Assembly (NCBI GenBank): GCA_011050615.1
Contig: DRFJ01000015.1
Span: 1 to 64,000 of the forward strand
Length of the DNA stretch: 64,000 bases
Direction of reading: 5' to 3'
From: Bacteroidota bacterium
GTDB taxonomy: Bacteria; Bacteroidota; Bacteroidia; Bacteroidales; VadinHA17
This document shows, piece after piece, positions 54,167-63,677 of this stretch (position 1 is the first letter of the stretch; every line of letters starts with the position of its first letter). The translations under genes and the position numbers were made by a program. The notes beneath the pieces are model-generated. The model saw only the letters and a program-made list of their open reading frames with translations, was not told where the DNA came from and searched no databases.

Positions 54167-54199
54167 ATGCATATGAAAATCAAAGGTCTTCGTATGCAT
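54167..54199 (+). promoter_or_regulatory. Leader hairpin upstream of korA
   Basis: ATGCATATGAA (54167-54177) pairs with 54189-54199 in an 11-position stem with one G-T wobble, around an 11-base loop. TTATTTTTAG follows. It lies within the predicted 5' leader of korAB, 56 bases before the start, and looks like a weak terminator or a regulatory hairpin. Confidence 0.45.
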
Positions 54200-54254
54200 T
54201 TATTTTTAGACCTTATTGAACTGATCTTTATAGTGAATAATTAAAATATAACCA

Positions 54255-56096
54255 ATGAACAAGAGTGAGCGTGTCATCGAAAGAGATGAGGTTGTAATAC
54301 GTTTCTCAGGAGATTCAGGTGACGGAATGCAGCTTACCGGGACATTATTTTCCAATACTTCAGCCCTTTTTGGAAATGATCTTTCTACTTTCCCTGACTA
54401 CCCTGCGGAAATAAGAGCTCCCCAGGGTACAGTGGGTGGGGTATCTGGTTTCCAGGTACATGTGGGCCATTCAGAAGTATATACACCCGGTGATTATGCA
54501 GATGTCCTGGTGGCAATGAACCCGGCAGCGGTAAAAGCAAATGCTAAATTTATCCGTGAAGGAGGTACTATTATTATCGATGAAGATAATTTTACCGAGA
54601 AAAATATTATAAAAGCCGGCTACCAGAAAGATCCCGTAGCCGAGGATAAGCTTAACAGGTTTAACATTATATCAGCACCTATTACCACCCTGGTAAGGGA
54701 GGCTCTTAAAGATAAAGGACTGGATCCCAAAACAGTCCTTCGCACCAAGAACATGTTTGCTCTTGGGATGGTATACTGGTTATTTAATCGCGACTTCGAG
54801 TATACCGAAGAATATTTGAAAAGCAAGTTCAGTAAACAGCCTGCGATCATTGAAGCTAACTCCACGGTACTGAAAGCCGGCTATCATTATGCCGAGACAA
54901 TGGAGGCAATGACACCCATTTATAAGGTGAGCCCGGCAAGAATTGAAAGGGGTCGTTACAGGACTATTGACGGCAATACTGCTACAGCATGGGGATTACT
55001 GGCTGCGGCGGAGAAAGCAGGACTTGATTTGTTTATTGGTTCTTATCCTATTACCCCTGCAACAGGTATACTCGAAGCCCTGGCTGCAAGGAAAGACCTG
55101 GGAGTAAAAAGCTTCCAGGCTGAAGATGAGATTGCAGGTATCTGCACTGCCATAGGAGCAAGCTTTGCAGGTAACCTGGCTGTTACTTCAACCTCGGGAC
55201 CCGGACTTGCACTTAAGTCGGAAGCAATAGGCCTCGCTGTTATGACTGAACTACCCCTTGTCATAATAAATGTACAGAGGGGAGGACCATCCACGGGTCT
55301 GCCGACAAAGACAGAACAGGCCGACCTGATGCAGGCATTGTACGGGCGTAATGGAGAATGCCCTGTTGTAGTTATTGCGGCAAGTACACCATCAAATTGC
55401 TTTAAATATGCTTTTGAAGCTGCAGCCATTGCACTTGAACATATGGTGCCAGTTATACTCCTTACAGACGGCTTCCTGGCCAATGGATCTGAACCATGGA
55501 AAATACCCTCAATGGATGCACTGCCTGAAATTAAACCACCCGTGGTGAAAGATGGCGATGATGAGTTCATTCCCTATGAGAGAGATGAAAAAAAACTGAG
55601 CAGAAAATGGGCTGTGCCGGGAACAAAAGGAAGGGAACACAGAATAGGCGGACTGGAAAAAACAGTGAAGGGTACAGTGTCTTATATCCCTGAAAACCAT
55701 GAACACATGGTAAGAATGAGAGCTGAAAAAGTTGCAAGAGTGGTAAGCAAAGTGCCTGACATCAAAACCTACGATGATGATGAAGGTGAATTATTGCTTA
55801 TTGGCTGGGGAGGCACATATGGACATCTTCTTACTGCAGTAAGGGAACTGAGAAAGGAAGGTAAAAGTGTCAGCCTCGCTCATTTTAACCATATAAACCC
55901 CCTGCCGGCTAACACGGCTGAAGTATTTTCGGGATTTAAAAAACTTGTGGTGGCTGAACTTAATGCAGGGCAATTCGTGAGGCACCTTAGAATGGAATTC
56001 GAGGATTTCAGGTTCAAACAAATAAATAAAATACAGGGCTTGCCTTTTACCTGTACTGAAATAAAAGAACAATGTATTAAGCTACTGGAGGAATAA
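54255..56096 (+). CDS. korA: 2-oxoacid:ferredoxin oxidoreductase, fused gamma-alpha subunit (KorA)
   Basis: The 613-residue subunit of the enzyme that oxidatively decarboxylates a 2-oxoacid (probably 2-oxoglutarate) to its acyl-CoA and reduces ferredoxin. The N-terminal gamma domain starts RFSGDSGDGMQLTGTLF (about 12-200); the alpha domain follows with GSYPITPATGILEALA, EDEIAGICTAIGASFAG and TSTSGPGLALKSEAIGLAV, and a C-terminal domain. korB begins three bases after the stop. Such enzymes mark anaerobic or ferredoxin-based metabolism. Confidence 0.94.
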   Translation: MNKSERVIERDEVVIRFSGDSGDGMQLTGTLFSNTSALFGNDLSTFPDYPAEIRAPQGTVGGVSGFQVHVGHSEVYTPGDYADVLVAMNPAAVKANAKFIREGGTIIIDEDNFTEKNIIKAGYQKDPVAEDKLNRFNIISAPITTLVREALKDKGLDPKTVLRTKNMFALGMVYWLFNRDFEYTEEYLKSKFSKQPAIIEANSTVLKAGYHYAETMEAMTPIYKVSPARIERGRYRTIDGNTATAWGLLAAAEKAGLDLFIGSYPITPATGILEALAARKDLGVKSFQAEDEIAGICTAIGASFAGNLAVTSTSGPGLALKSEAIGLAVMTELPLVIINVQRGGPSTGLPTKTEQADLMQALYGRNGECPVVVIAASTPSNCFKYAFEAAAIALEHMVPVILLTDGFLANGSEPWKIPSMDALPEIKPPVVKDGDDEFIPYERDEKKLSRKWAVPGTKGREHRIGGLEKTVKGTVSYIPENHEHMVRMRAEKVARVVSKVPDIKTYDDDEGELLLIGWGGTYGHLLTAVRELRKEGKSVSLAHFNHINPLPANTAEVFSGFKKLVVAELNAGQFVRHLRMEFEDFRFKQINKIQGLPFTCTEIKEQCIKLLEE

Positions 56097-56099
56097 ATC

Positions 56100-57116
56100 A
56101 TGACTGAAGAAATAGTTGATCTGAACCCGGGTGATTTTAAGAGCGACCAGGAGGTAAGGTGGTGCCCCGGTTGTGGAGATCATGCAGTACTGGCCGCAGT
56201 TACAAGGGCCCTGGCTGAACTTAAAATACCCAAGGAAAAGTTTGCTTTCATATCCGGTATAGGTTGCTCATCACGCTTCCCTTATTACCTGAGTACCTTC
56301 GGCTTTCATGGTATCCATGGCCGTGCTTCTGCAATAGCATCGGGAGTTAAGCTGGCAAATCCTGAACTGAGTGTGTGGCAGATAACCGGCGACGGCGATG
56401 CAATGGCTATAGGGGGTAATCATTTTATTCATGCGATAAGACGTAATATTGATATCAATATTATACTCTTTAACAATGAGATTTACGGCCTTACAAAAGG
56501 ACAGTACTCTCCAACCTCAACAAAAGGAGCCGTTACCAAAACATCACCCTTCGGTACTGTTGAGGAGCCTTTTAACCCGGGTGAGCTGGTAATCGGGGCC
56601 AAAGGAAAGTTTTTTGCCAGGACAATCGATTCCAATGTGCAGTTGTCTGCCGAAGTATACAAACAGGCTGCCCTTCATGAAGGAACATCGGTAGTTGAAA
56701 CCCTTCAGAATTGCGTCATCTTTAACGACGGAGCGCATAAGCAACTGAGTGATCGCAAGACAAGAGACGATAATACAATTATTCTCAGGCAGGGTGAACC
56801 AATGATTTTTGGTAAAAACAGGGATAAGGGCCTTAAACTCGATGGTCTGAAAATGAAAGTGGTTAAACTGGGTAACGGGATAACAGAAAAGGATATACTT
56901 GTACATGATGCTGAAGAAAATAATCCCGGAATTCATACCATGCTCGCAAATATGAGAAACCCGGGATTCCCGGTGGCCATGGGAGTGATACGCGCTGTTG
57001 CTGCTCCTACCTACGATATGGCACTGAGAGGCCAGATAGCAAAGGTGCAGAAAGACAGGAAAATTAAAAACCTTGATGACCTGCTCAGATCAGGATCAAC
57101 ATGGGAATCAAAATAG
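56100..57116 (+). CDS. korB: 2-oxoacid:ferredoxin oxidoreductase, beta subunit (KorB)
   Basis: The thiamine-diphosphate-binding beta subunit, 338 residues. It shows RWCPGCGDHAVLAAV (Cys for the 4Fe-4S cluster), SGIGCSSRFPYYL, and ITGDGDAMAIGGNHFIHAIRRN with FNNEIYGLTKGQYSPTS, the GDGD-N-N thiamine diphosphate motif. It forms a complex with KorA. A strong terminator follows at 57141-57168. Confidence 0.95.
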   Translation: MTEEIVDLNPGDFKSDQEVRWCPGCGDHAVLAAVTRALAELKIPKEKFAFISGIGCSSRFPYYLSTFGFHGIHGRASAIASGVKLANPELSVWQITGDGDAMAIGGNHFIHAIRRNIDINIILFNNEIYGLTKGQYSPTSTKGAVTKTSPFGTVEEPFNPGELVIGAKGKFFARTIDSNVQLSAEVYKQAALHEGTSVVETLQNCVIFNDGAHKQLSDRKTRDDNTIILRQGEPMIFGKNRDKGLKLDGLKMKVVKLGNGITEKDILVHDAEENNPGIHTMLANMRNPGFPVAMGVIRAVAAPTYDMALRGQIAKVQKDRKIKNLDDLLRSGSTWESK

Positions 57117-57140
57117 TAAGCAGATGACATTTTAGTGAAA

Positions 57141-57168
57141 AGGTGTTCCGGAGAACACCTTTTTTTTT
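57141..57168 (+). terminator. Intrinsic terminator after korB
   Basis: A perfect 8-bp stem AGGTGTTC/GAACACCT (57141-57148, 57153-57160) with a CGGA loop and eight T. The in-frame GTG at 57143 lies in this stem and is not a start. Confidence 0.85.
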
Positions 57169-57214
57169 ATTTGATAAAGAGGTATCTTTAAGTGATTTAA
57201 AACAATGCCATCAT

Positions 57215-60200
57215 ATGGACACAGGACAGGATAATGGATATAAACAATTACTGCATGAACAGAAGGAAAGGCTTAAGGAGCTTGCATGCATAAACAGGAC
57301 TACTGCAATCCTTAACGAAGGAAAGTCAATTGATGAAACATTGCAAAAAGTTGTCCATTCACTGCCCCCCGCATGGCAATACCCGGAATTTACCGTGGCA
57401 AGAATAAGCTACGGTAACAAAATCTTCATGACTACTAATTTCGGAGAAACGAAATGGGGTCTTAAACAGGATTTTACAACCATAAATAATACAAAGGGAT
57501 CAATAGAAATATTCTATACGAAAGAGTTTGAAAATATAGATAACGGACCCTTCCTTGAAGAAGAAAAAGATCTTATTGAAAACCTGGCAAGCCTGCTTAC
57601 AGGCTTTATAAACAGTATCCTTGCCAGGGAGATGATGAATATACCCGAACCTGCCGCTACTGATGAGAAAATAAAACCGGGAACATCATCGCGCCAGCTT
57701 CTGCAGCGCTTCCTTGAACGTTATAATGCTGAGAGGGATATTTTTCATGACCTGATGCCTTTTAAAGTAAAGGAAATACTGCTGGTAGCCAACCTCTATG
57801 ACGCATATTCAATTGAAGGGGAGGGCAGGTTCTCTGAATATATTTTTGGCGAATATCACCAGCTAAACCTCACTTCAATGCCCAGGGTAACCGGTGTTTC
57901 CGGCCTGGAGGAGGCAATGAAAAGATTGCGCTCAAAACACTTCGACCTTATTATCGTTATGCTGGGAGTGGAAAAGGAAACTCCGATGAAACTTTGTATG
58001 AGAATAAAACAGAAGTATCCTTATATCCCTACCTTCCTCCTGCTGAGCAATCCGGGCGATGTCGCTTTCGTAAAAAAGAAAAAATTAAAGGGCTTACCCT
58101 TTGATGACTATTTTGTCTGGACAGGGGAAACAAGGGTTTTCTTTGCCATGGTGAAACTCCTGGAAGACAGGGTCAATGTTGAAAATGATACCAGGAAAGG
58201 CCTTACAAGAGTAATATTGCTTGTTGAAGATTCAGCTGAATATTATTCCAACTACCTGCCTACACTCTATACCCTGGTAATGGAGCAGACAAAACACCTG
58301 ATTGAAGATGTAAGTACGGATGAACTGTATAAGGTTCTGAAAATGAGGGCCAGGCCAAAAATACTGCTTGCCACAAGCCATGAAGAAGCAATGTCAATAT
58401 TCGACAGGTATAAGAATAATATGCTTTGCGTAATATCTGATATGAGGTTCCCAAAAGATAATGAATTGTACGACAAGGCAGGTTATGAATTTATTCGGTA
58501 TGTGAAAAGTGAATTGCCTAACCTGCCTGCCGTTCTGCAATCATCAGATCCTGAGAACTCAAAATATGCCCATACCCTCAAGTCAAACTTTATAAACAAG
58601 AATTCCCAGAGCCTCTTGCAGGACCTTAAATCATTCATTAACTACTACCTTGGATTTGGTCACTTTGTATATCGCGATAATATGGGACGTCAGATTGCAG
58701 TGGCCAAATCAATGAACGAATTCGAACAATACCTTAAAACAATACCTGAAGATTCGCTCGTTTACCATGCAATGAAAAATCACTTTTCACTCTGGCTTAT
58801 GGCCAGGGGTGAGGTTAAAATAGCCAAAATAATAAACCCCATGAAAATCAGTGATTTTTCTGATCTGGCTGAATTAAGGAATTTTCTGCTCGATCTGATA
58901 TCAAAACGTCGGCGTGAACTGGATAAGGGAAAGGTGGTAAACTATGTGGAATCGGCAGCTATAGATGAAACAAACGTGGTCAGCCTGGCAAGTGGCTCGC
59001 TGGGAGGAAAGGGGAGAGGACTGGCCTTCATTAATACCCTTATTTACGGCTTTGAGCTGGGCAAACTGACCCCCGGGATCAATATAAAAAGTCCCGTAAC
59101 AATAATAATAGGTACCGATGAGTTTGACCTTTTCATTGAAACAAATAAGTTGAGACAGGTAATAAAGGAAGAAAAAGACTATGAAAAACTCAAACGAAAA
59201 TTCCTGAACAGTAACCTTTCATATAACCTCGAGAAAAAACTCAGGTCCTTCCTTAAACTGATGAATAAGCCGATAGCTATTCGCTCGTCAAGTCTTTTTG
59301 AAGATTCAATGAGCCAGCCCTTCTCAGGTATATTCGGAACCTACCTTCTGCCTAATAATCATCCTGATTTTGATGTAAGACTCAGGCTTGTCATGGATGC
59401 CATAAAACTGGTGTTTGCTTCCATTTATTCCAAAAGCGCCCGGACCTATTTCGAAGCCATTAATTATATGATTGAACAGGAAAAAATGGCTATCGTATTG
59501 CAGGAAGTCGTGGGAAACAGGTTTGAAGATGCCTTCTATCCCCATATCAGCGGCACGGCCCAGTCATATAATTTCTATCCCGTTGCCCATATGAAACCCG
59601 ATGAGGGCTTTGCCGTAGCTGCAATAGGCCTGGGCCAGTACGTTGTTGAAGGAGAAAAGGCATACAGGTTCTCACCTGCCTACCCCTCAACTGAAATAAT
59701 GTCGCAGAAAGATATATCAAAAAATACCCAGGTAGCTTTCTATGCCGTGGATATGAAAAAGGAGAAAATAAACCTTCTTGAAGGTGAAAATGCCGGTCTT
59801 GTAAAACTTGACATAGCTGACGCGGAAAGACATGGCACCCTGAAACACTGCGCTTCAGTGTATAATCCGGATAATGATACCTTTGAACCCGGAATAGATT
59901 CCCCCGGACCCAGAGTGATTAATTTTGCCAATATTTTAAGGTATGAATATATACCGCTGGCCGAGACTATTGCTATAGTGCTGGATGTGGTGAAAGAAGC
60001 CTTCGGGACACCTGTGGAAATTGAATATGCCGTTGATCTGAACCTTGACAGGAGCGGAAGGGCAGGCTTCTACCTCCTGCAGGTTAAACCACTTGTTGGC
60101 AGCGGAGCAGGCTATAATATAAACCTGCAAAAAATTGAAGAGGATAAATGCCTCCTCATATCACACAAAAGCATGGGAAACGGTAAAATATCTGATATCA

Positions 60201-60661
60201 CAGATGTGGTTTATATTGACCCTGGCAAATTTGACAATACACGTACAGAGGCTATGGCTGCAGAAATTGATGCCATAAATGATGATATGCTCGCTAAAGG
60301 TAAGAAGTATATCCTTATTGGACCCGGAAGATGGGGTACCAGGGACCGTTTCATAGGCGTTCCTGTCGTATGGCCGCAAATATCACAGGCCCGGGTTATT
60401 GTGGAAGTGAGTCTGCCCGAATTCCCTCTCGACGCATCACTGGGCTCCCATTTCTTTCATAATGTTACCTCGATGAACATAGGGTATTTATCTGTAGACC
60501 AGGCCTCGCCAGATGAATTTGTTAAATGGGACAGGCTGGCAAAAGAAAAAGTGGTAAGTGAAGGGGAGTTCTTCAGGCATATCCGTTTTAAATCCCCTCT
60601 CATAGTGAGAATGGACGGCAAGAAAAGAATCTCAGTAGTTGAATGTACCGAATGCAGTTAA
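57215..60661 (+). CDS. GAF-receiver-receiver-ATP-grasp protein (PPDK/PEP-synthase-like), unknown role
   Basis: The 1148-residue protein has no named function that I know. It contains: a GAF-like domain (about 20-150); a receiver-like domain that has lost its Asp (FDLIIVMLGVEKE); a second, canonical receiver (ILLVEDS, phosphoacceptor D409 in VISDMRFPK, SSD, INKN) with an enlarged first helix; a PPDK/PEP-synthase-type ATP-grasp domain (about 590-960) with GGKG (K599), AIRSSS (R690), EIEYAVD (E937) and LLQVKPL (Q956); and a C-terminal domain with GPGRWG (1036-1041) and GSHFFHN (H1079). The phospho-His TSHAAI motif and PEP-binding barrel of true PEP synthase are absent. ATG 57215 starts after the korB terminator. 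A paralogue follows immediately. Confidence 0.8.
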   Translation: MDTGQDNGYKQLLHEQKERLKELACINRTTAILNEGKSIDETLQKVVHSLPPAWQYPEFTVARISYGNKIFMTTNFGETKWGLKQDFTTINNTKGSIEIFYTKEFENIDNGPFLEEEKDLIENLASLLTGFINSILAREMMNIPEPAATDEKIKPGTSSRQLLQRFLERYNAERDIFHDLMPFKVKEILLVANLYDAYSIEGEGRFSEYIFGEYHQLNLTSMPRVTGVSGLEEAMKRLRSKHFDLIIVMLGVEKETPMKLCMRIKQKYPYIPTFLLLSNPGDVAFVKKKKLKGLPFDDYFVWTGETRVFFAMVKLLEDRVNVENDTRKGLTRVILLVEDSAEYYSNYLPTLYTLVMEQTKHLIEDVSTDELYKVLKMRARPKILLATSHEEAMSIFDRYKNNMLCVISDMRFPKDNELYDKAGYEFIRYVKSELPNLPAVLQSSDPENSKYAHTLKSNFINKNSQSLLQDLKSFINYYLGFGHFVYRDNMGRQIAVAKSMNEFEQYLKTIPEDSLVYHAMKNHFSLWLMARGEVKIAKIINPMKISDFSDLAELRNFLLDLISKRRRELDKGKVVNYVESAAIDETNVVSLASGSLGGKGRGLAFINTLIYGFELGKLTPGINIKSPVTIIIGTDEFDLFIETNKLRQVIKEEKDYEKLKRKFLNSNLSYNLEKKLRSFLKLMNKPIAIRSSSLFEDSMSQPFSGIFGTYLLPNNHPDFDVRLRLVMDAIKLVFASIYSKSARTYFEAINYMIEQEKMAIVLQEVVGNRFEDAFYPHISGTAQSYNFYPVAHMKPDEGFAVAAIGLGQYVVEGEKAYRFSPAYPSTEIMSQKDISKNTQVAFYAVDMKKEKINLLEGENAGLVKLDIADAERHGTLKHCASVYNPDNDTFEPGIDSPGPRVINFANILRYEYIPLAETIAIVLDVVKEAFGTPVEIEYAVDLNLDRSGRAGFYLLQVKPLVGSGAGYNINLQKIEEDKCLLISHKSMGNGKISDITDVVYIDPGKFDNTRTEAMAAEIDAINDDMLAKGKKYILIGPGRWGTRDRFIGVPVVWPQISQARVIVEVSLPEFPLDASLGSHFFHNVTSMNIGYLSVDQASPDEFVKWDRLAKEKVVSEGEFFRHIRFKSPLIVRMDGKKRISVVECTECS

Positions 60662-60662
60662 T

Positions 60663-63600
60663 ATGGCAATAATTGAAGGAATAATGGAACTGCAGAAGTA
60701 TGACTTTAGTGATACTTCTTTTAACCTCTTAATGCAGAGACGCATACATAAGGTACTGATAATATGCAGTAACTATGATAATTATATGCTCGAGGAAGAT
60801 GGCCGTATCGATGAACAGATCTTTAATGAGTATGTGTCGCTGAACCTGAGGTACCCGCCTTCCTTCGTTCAGACTGACAGTGAAGAGGAGGCGATGAGAA
60901 TCCTTAATGAAGAAAAGATCGATCTTGTTATCTCTATGCTGAACTTCAGGGAAAAAGATGTCTTCGCCATAGCAAGAAAGATAAAAGCCCAATGTCCCTC
61001 TATACCTATTGTAGCGCTGACCTATTTTTCCCGGGAGGTGTCGTTGCGACTGCAGAGGGAAGACCTGAGTGCCGTGGATTATGTATTCTGCTGGCTGGGC
61101 GACGCCAGCCTGCTACTGGCAATTATAAAGCTGCTGGAAGACAGGATGAATGCCGAATATGATATTGACATGGTAGGTGTACAGGCAATAATACTTGTGG
61201 AAGATTCAATAAGATATATATCAACTTACCTTCCGAACCTCTATAAAATTGTACTTAAACAATCACGGGATTTTCAGCAGGAAGCCCTTAATCCACATCA
61301 GAAAATGCTGAAAATGAGGGGTCGGCCGAAAATATTGCTGGCAACAAATTATGAAGATGCAATATCATTGTACAAGAAGTATAAATATAATGTGCTGGGA
61401 GTAATTTCGGATATTTCATACAAGAAGGAAGGTATACACAAGGCTGATGCAGGAATTGACCTGTGTGAAATAATAAAGAGTGACGACAGTAATATGCCTT
61501 TCCTCCTTCAGTCATCTGATGTTGAATCAAAAAAAATAGCGGATGAGTTGGGAGTGGGTTTCCTGAATAAGTATTCCAAAAACCTGTCGATTGAACTTAG
61601 GAATTTTATTATCCAGAACCTGGCTTTCGGACCTTTTGTTTTCAGAGACCCTGATACAATGGAAACAATAGGCATTGCTACCGACCTGCAGGGTTTCCAG
61701 CAAAAACTGCTCACCCTTCCTGATAAATCTCTTTTTTATCATGCCGAACGTAACCATTTTTCCAAGTGGCTGAACGCAAGAGCACTCTTCCCTGTTGCCC
61801 AGCTTTTTAAATTTATCAGCCTTGAGGATTTTGACTCAGTGGAGGATATGCGAAGGTTTCTTTATGTTGCCATATCAAGCTTCAGGCTGGGGAAGGGGCG
61901 GGGTGTGATTGCTGAATTCGACCGTAATACTTTTGATGAGTACCAGATATTCAGCAGGATAGGTGAAGGATCAATAGGTGGTAAAGCACGCGGGCTGGCT
62001 TTTATTAACAGCCTGATAAAAAAGCATAAATTGTTCAATAAATACTCAGGCACACTGATTACCATACCACGCACGGTTGTCCTGAGTACCGATGTCTTCG
62101 ATGAGTTTATGGAGAGGAATAACCTCTACTCTGTCGGAATAAGTGACCTGCCGGATGAGGAAATATTGAAAAGATTCGTAGAGGCTGAATTGCCGGGATG
62201 GGTGTACCAGGACCTGTATGCCTTCCTGGCAGTGTCGCGCTCACAGCCACTTGCAGTAAGATCATCCAGTAAACTTGAAGATAGTCATTACCAGCCTTTT
62301 GCAGGTGTCTATTCAACTTATATGATACCTCGTGTTGCTGATAACCCCATAATGGTCAAGATGCTGTCGGATGCAATAAAGGAAGTATATGCCTCGGTAT
62401 ACTATAAAAGCAGCAAGGCATATATGACTATAACTTCCAATGTTATTGATGAAGAAAAAATGGGGATTATCATCCAGGAGATATGTGGTAGCCGGCACGG
62501 TAATATATATTATCCGACTCTCTCAGGCGTGGCACGGTCAATTAACTTCTACCCCATTGGATCAGAAAAAGCTGGGGACGGAATAGCCAATATTGCAATG
62601 GGACTGGGCAAGCTGATAGTCGAAGGGGGAGTATCCCTGCGCTTCTCTCCCAGGTATCCTGCCAAAATATTACAGCTTAGTTCACCTGCTGCCGCTCTGA
62701 AAGAAACACAGAAAGTTTACTATGCCCTGGATCTTGATTCCGATAGCTTTGTTCCCTCTGTCGATGACGGAGTTAATATTAAAAAGCTTAAAATAAATGA
62801 CGATGTGAGTGTAAGTACCCTGAAAAAGGTTGCATCCACTTACGATCTTAATAATAGTATTGTGCGCCCCGGGATTTCCTGCAAGGGCAAACGTATAGTT
62901 ACATTTGATAATGTTCTTAAATACAGTTCTTTCCCCCTGGCTGAAGTCCTTGACTACCTCCTGGACCTGGGTCAGAAAGAAATGGGAAACCCGGTGGAAA
63001 TAGAGTTTGCAGCCAATCTTGAAACAGAATCTAATCTGCCGAATATTTTTAACTTTTTGCAGATAAGACCAATAGTTGAAAGTGACCAGTCCAGGATAGT
63101 GAACCTGGAGGATGTTAGAAAAGAAGATACCATTATTATGTCCGATTCTGCACTGGGTAACGGAATGATAAGAGGCATTCGTGATCTTATTTACGTTAAG
63201 CCTGAGTCATTTAAGGCATCCAATAATGAGAAAATAGTTGATCTGCTCGACAGGATAAACAGCGGCTTTATTAAAGAAGTGAAGAATTATATCCTTATCG
63301 GACCCGGCCGCTGGGGTTCAACTGATCCCTGGCTTGGAATACCAATTAAGTGGCCACACATATCACAGGCAAGAGTGATAGTTGAATCAGGATTGCCAAA
63401 TTACAGGATAGATCCCAGTCAGGGAACACATTTTTTCCAGAATATCACATCCTTCAGGGTAGGATACTTTACTATCAATCCCTTTATGAATGATGGTTAT
63501 TATGATGTTGATTTCCTGAATAATGCCCCCCATGTTTATCAGGATGAATATATCAGGCATGTAACTTTTCAGGAGCCCTTGGTTATACTGATAGATGGCA

Positions 63601-63677
63601 GAATACATAAGGGTATTATCCTGAAGCCGGGGAGGGAAGGCAGTGACCATGAGATGCTGGCCGGACAGGATGGTTAA
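60663..63677 (+). CDS. Receiver-receiver-ATP-grasp protein, paralogue of the preceding gene
   Basis: The 1004-residue paralogue lacks the GAF domain. It has a receiver-like domain with the Asp lost (IDLVISMLNFRE), a canonical receiver (IILVEDS, D250 in VISDISYKK, SSD, LNKY), an ATP-grasp domain with GGKA (K441), AVRSSS (R533), EIEFAAN (E781) and FLQIRPI (Q800), and the same C-terminal region with GPGRWG (880-885) and GTHFFQN (H923). It starts one base after the preceding stop, so the two form an operon and may form a hetero-complex. An in-frame ATG 24 bases upstream lies inside the preceding gene and is not used. It overlaps fabD by four bases. Confidence 0.8.
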   Translation: MAIIEGIMELQKYDFSDTSFNLLMQRRIHKVLIICSNYDNYMLEEDGRIDEQIFNEYVSLNLRYPPSFVQTDSEEEAMRILNEEKIDLVISMLNFREKDVFAIARKIKAQCPSIPIVALTYFSREVSLRLQREDLSAVDYVFCWLGDASLLLAIIKLLEDRMNAEYDIDMVGVQAIILVEDSIRYISTYLPNLYKIVLKQSRDFQQEALNPHQKMLKMRGRPKILLATNYEDAISLYKKYKYNVLGVISDISYKKEGIHKADAGIDLCEIIKSDDSNMPFLLQSSDVESKKIADELGVGFLNKYSKNLSIELRNFIIQNLAFGPFVFRDPDTMETIGIATDLQGFQQKLLTLPDKSLFYHAERNHFSKWLNARALFPVAQLFKFISLEDFDSVEDMRRFLYVAISSFRLGKGRGVIAEFDRNTFDEYQIFSRIGEGSIGGKARGLAFINSLIKKHKLFNKYSGTLITIPRTVVLSTDVFDEFMERNNLYSVGISDLPDEEILKRFVEAELPGWVYQDLYAFLAVSRSQPLAVRSSSKLEDSHYQPFAGVYSTYMIPRVADNPIMVKMLSDAIKEVYASVYYKSSKAYMTITSNVIDEEKMGIIIQEICGSRHGNIYYPTLSGVARSINFYPIGSEKAGDGIANIAMGLGKLIVEGGVSLRFSPRYPAKILQLSSPAAALKETQKVYYALDLDSDSFVPSVDDGVNIKKLKINDDVSVSTLKKVASTYDLNNSIVRPGISCKGKRIVTFDNVLKYSSFPLAEVLDYLLDLGQKEMGNPVEIEFAANLETESNLPNIFNFLQIRPIVESDQSRIVNLEDVRKEDTIIMSDSALGNGMIRGIRDLIYVKPESFKASNNEKIVDLLDRINSGFIKEVKNYILIGPGRWGSTDPWLGIPIKWPHISQARVIVESGLPNYRIDPSQGTHFFQNITSFRVGYFTINPFMNDGYYDVDFLNNAPHVYQDEYIRHVTFQEPLVILIDGRIHKGIILKPGREGSDHEMLAGQDG

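Noticed and set aside
57143-57214. Upstream GTG start of the first ATP-grasp protein
   Set aside because: It lies in the korB terminator stem; the ATG at 57215 begins a sensible N-terminus.
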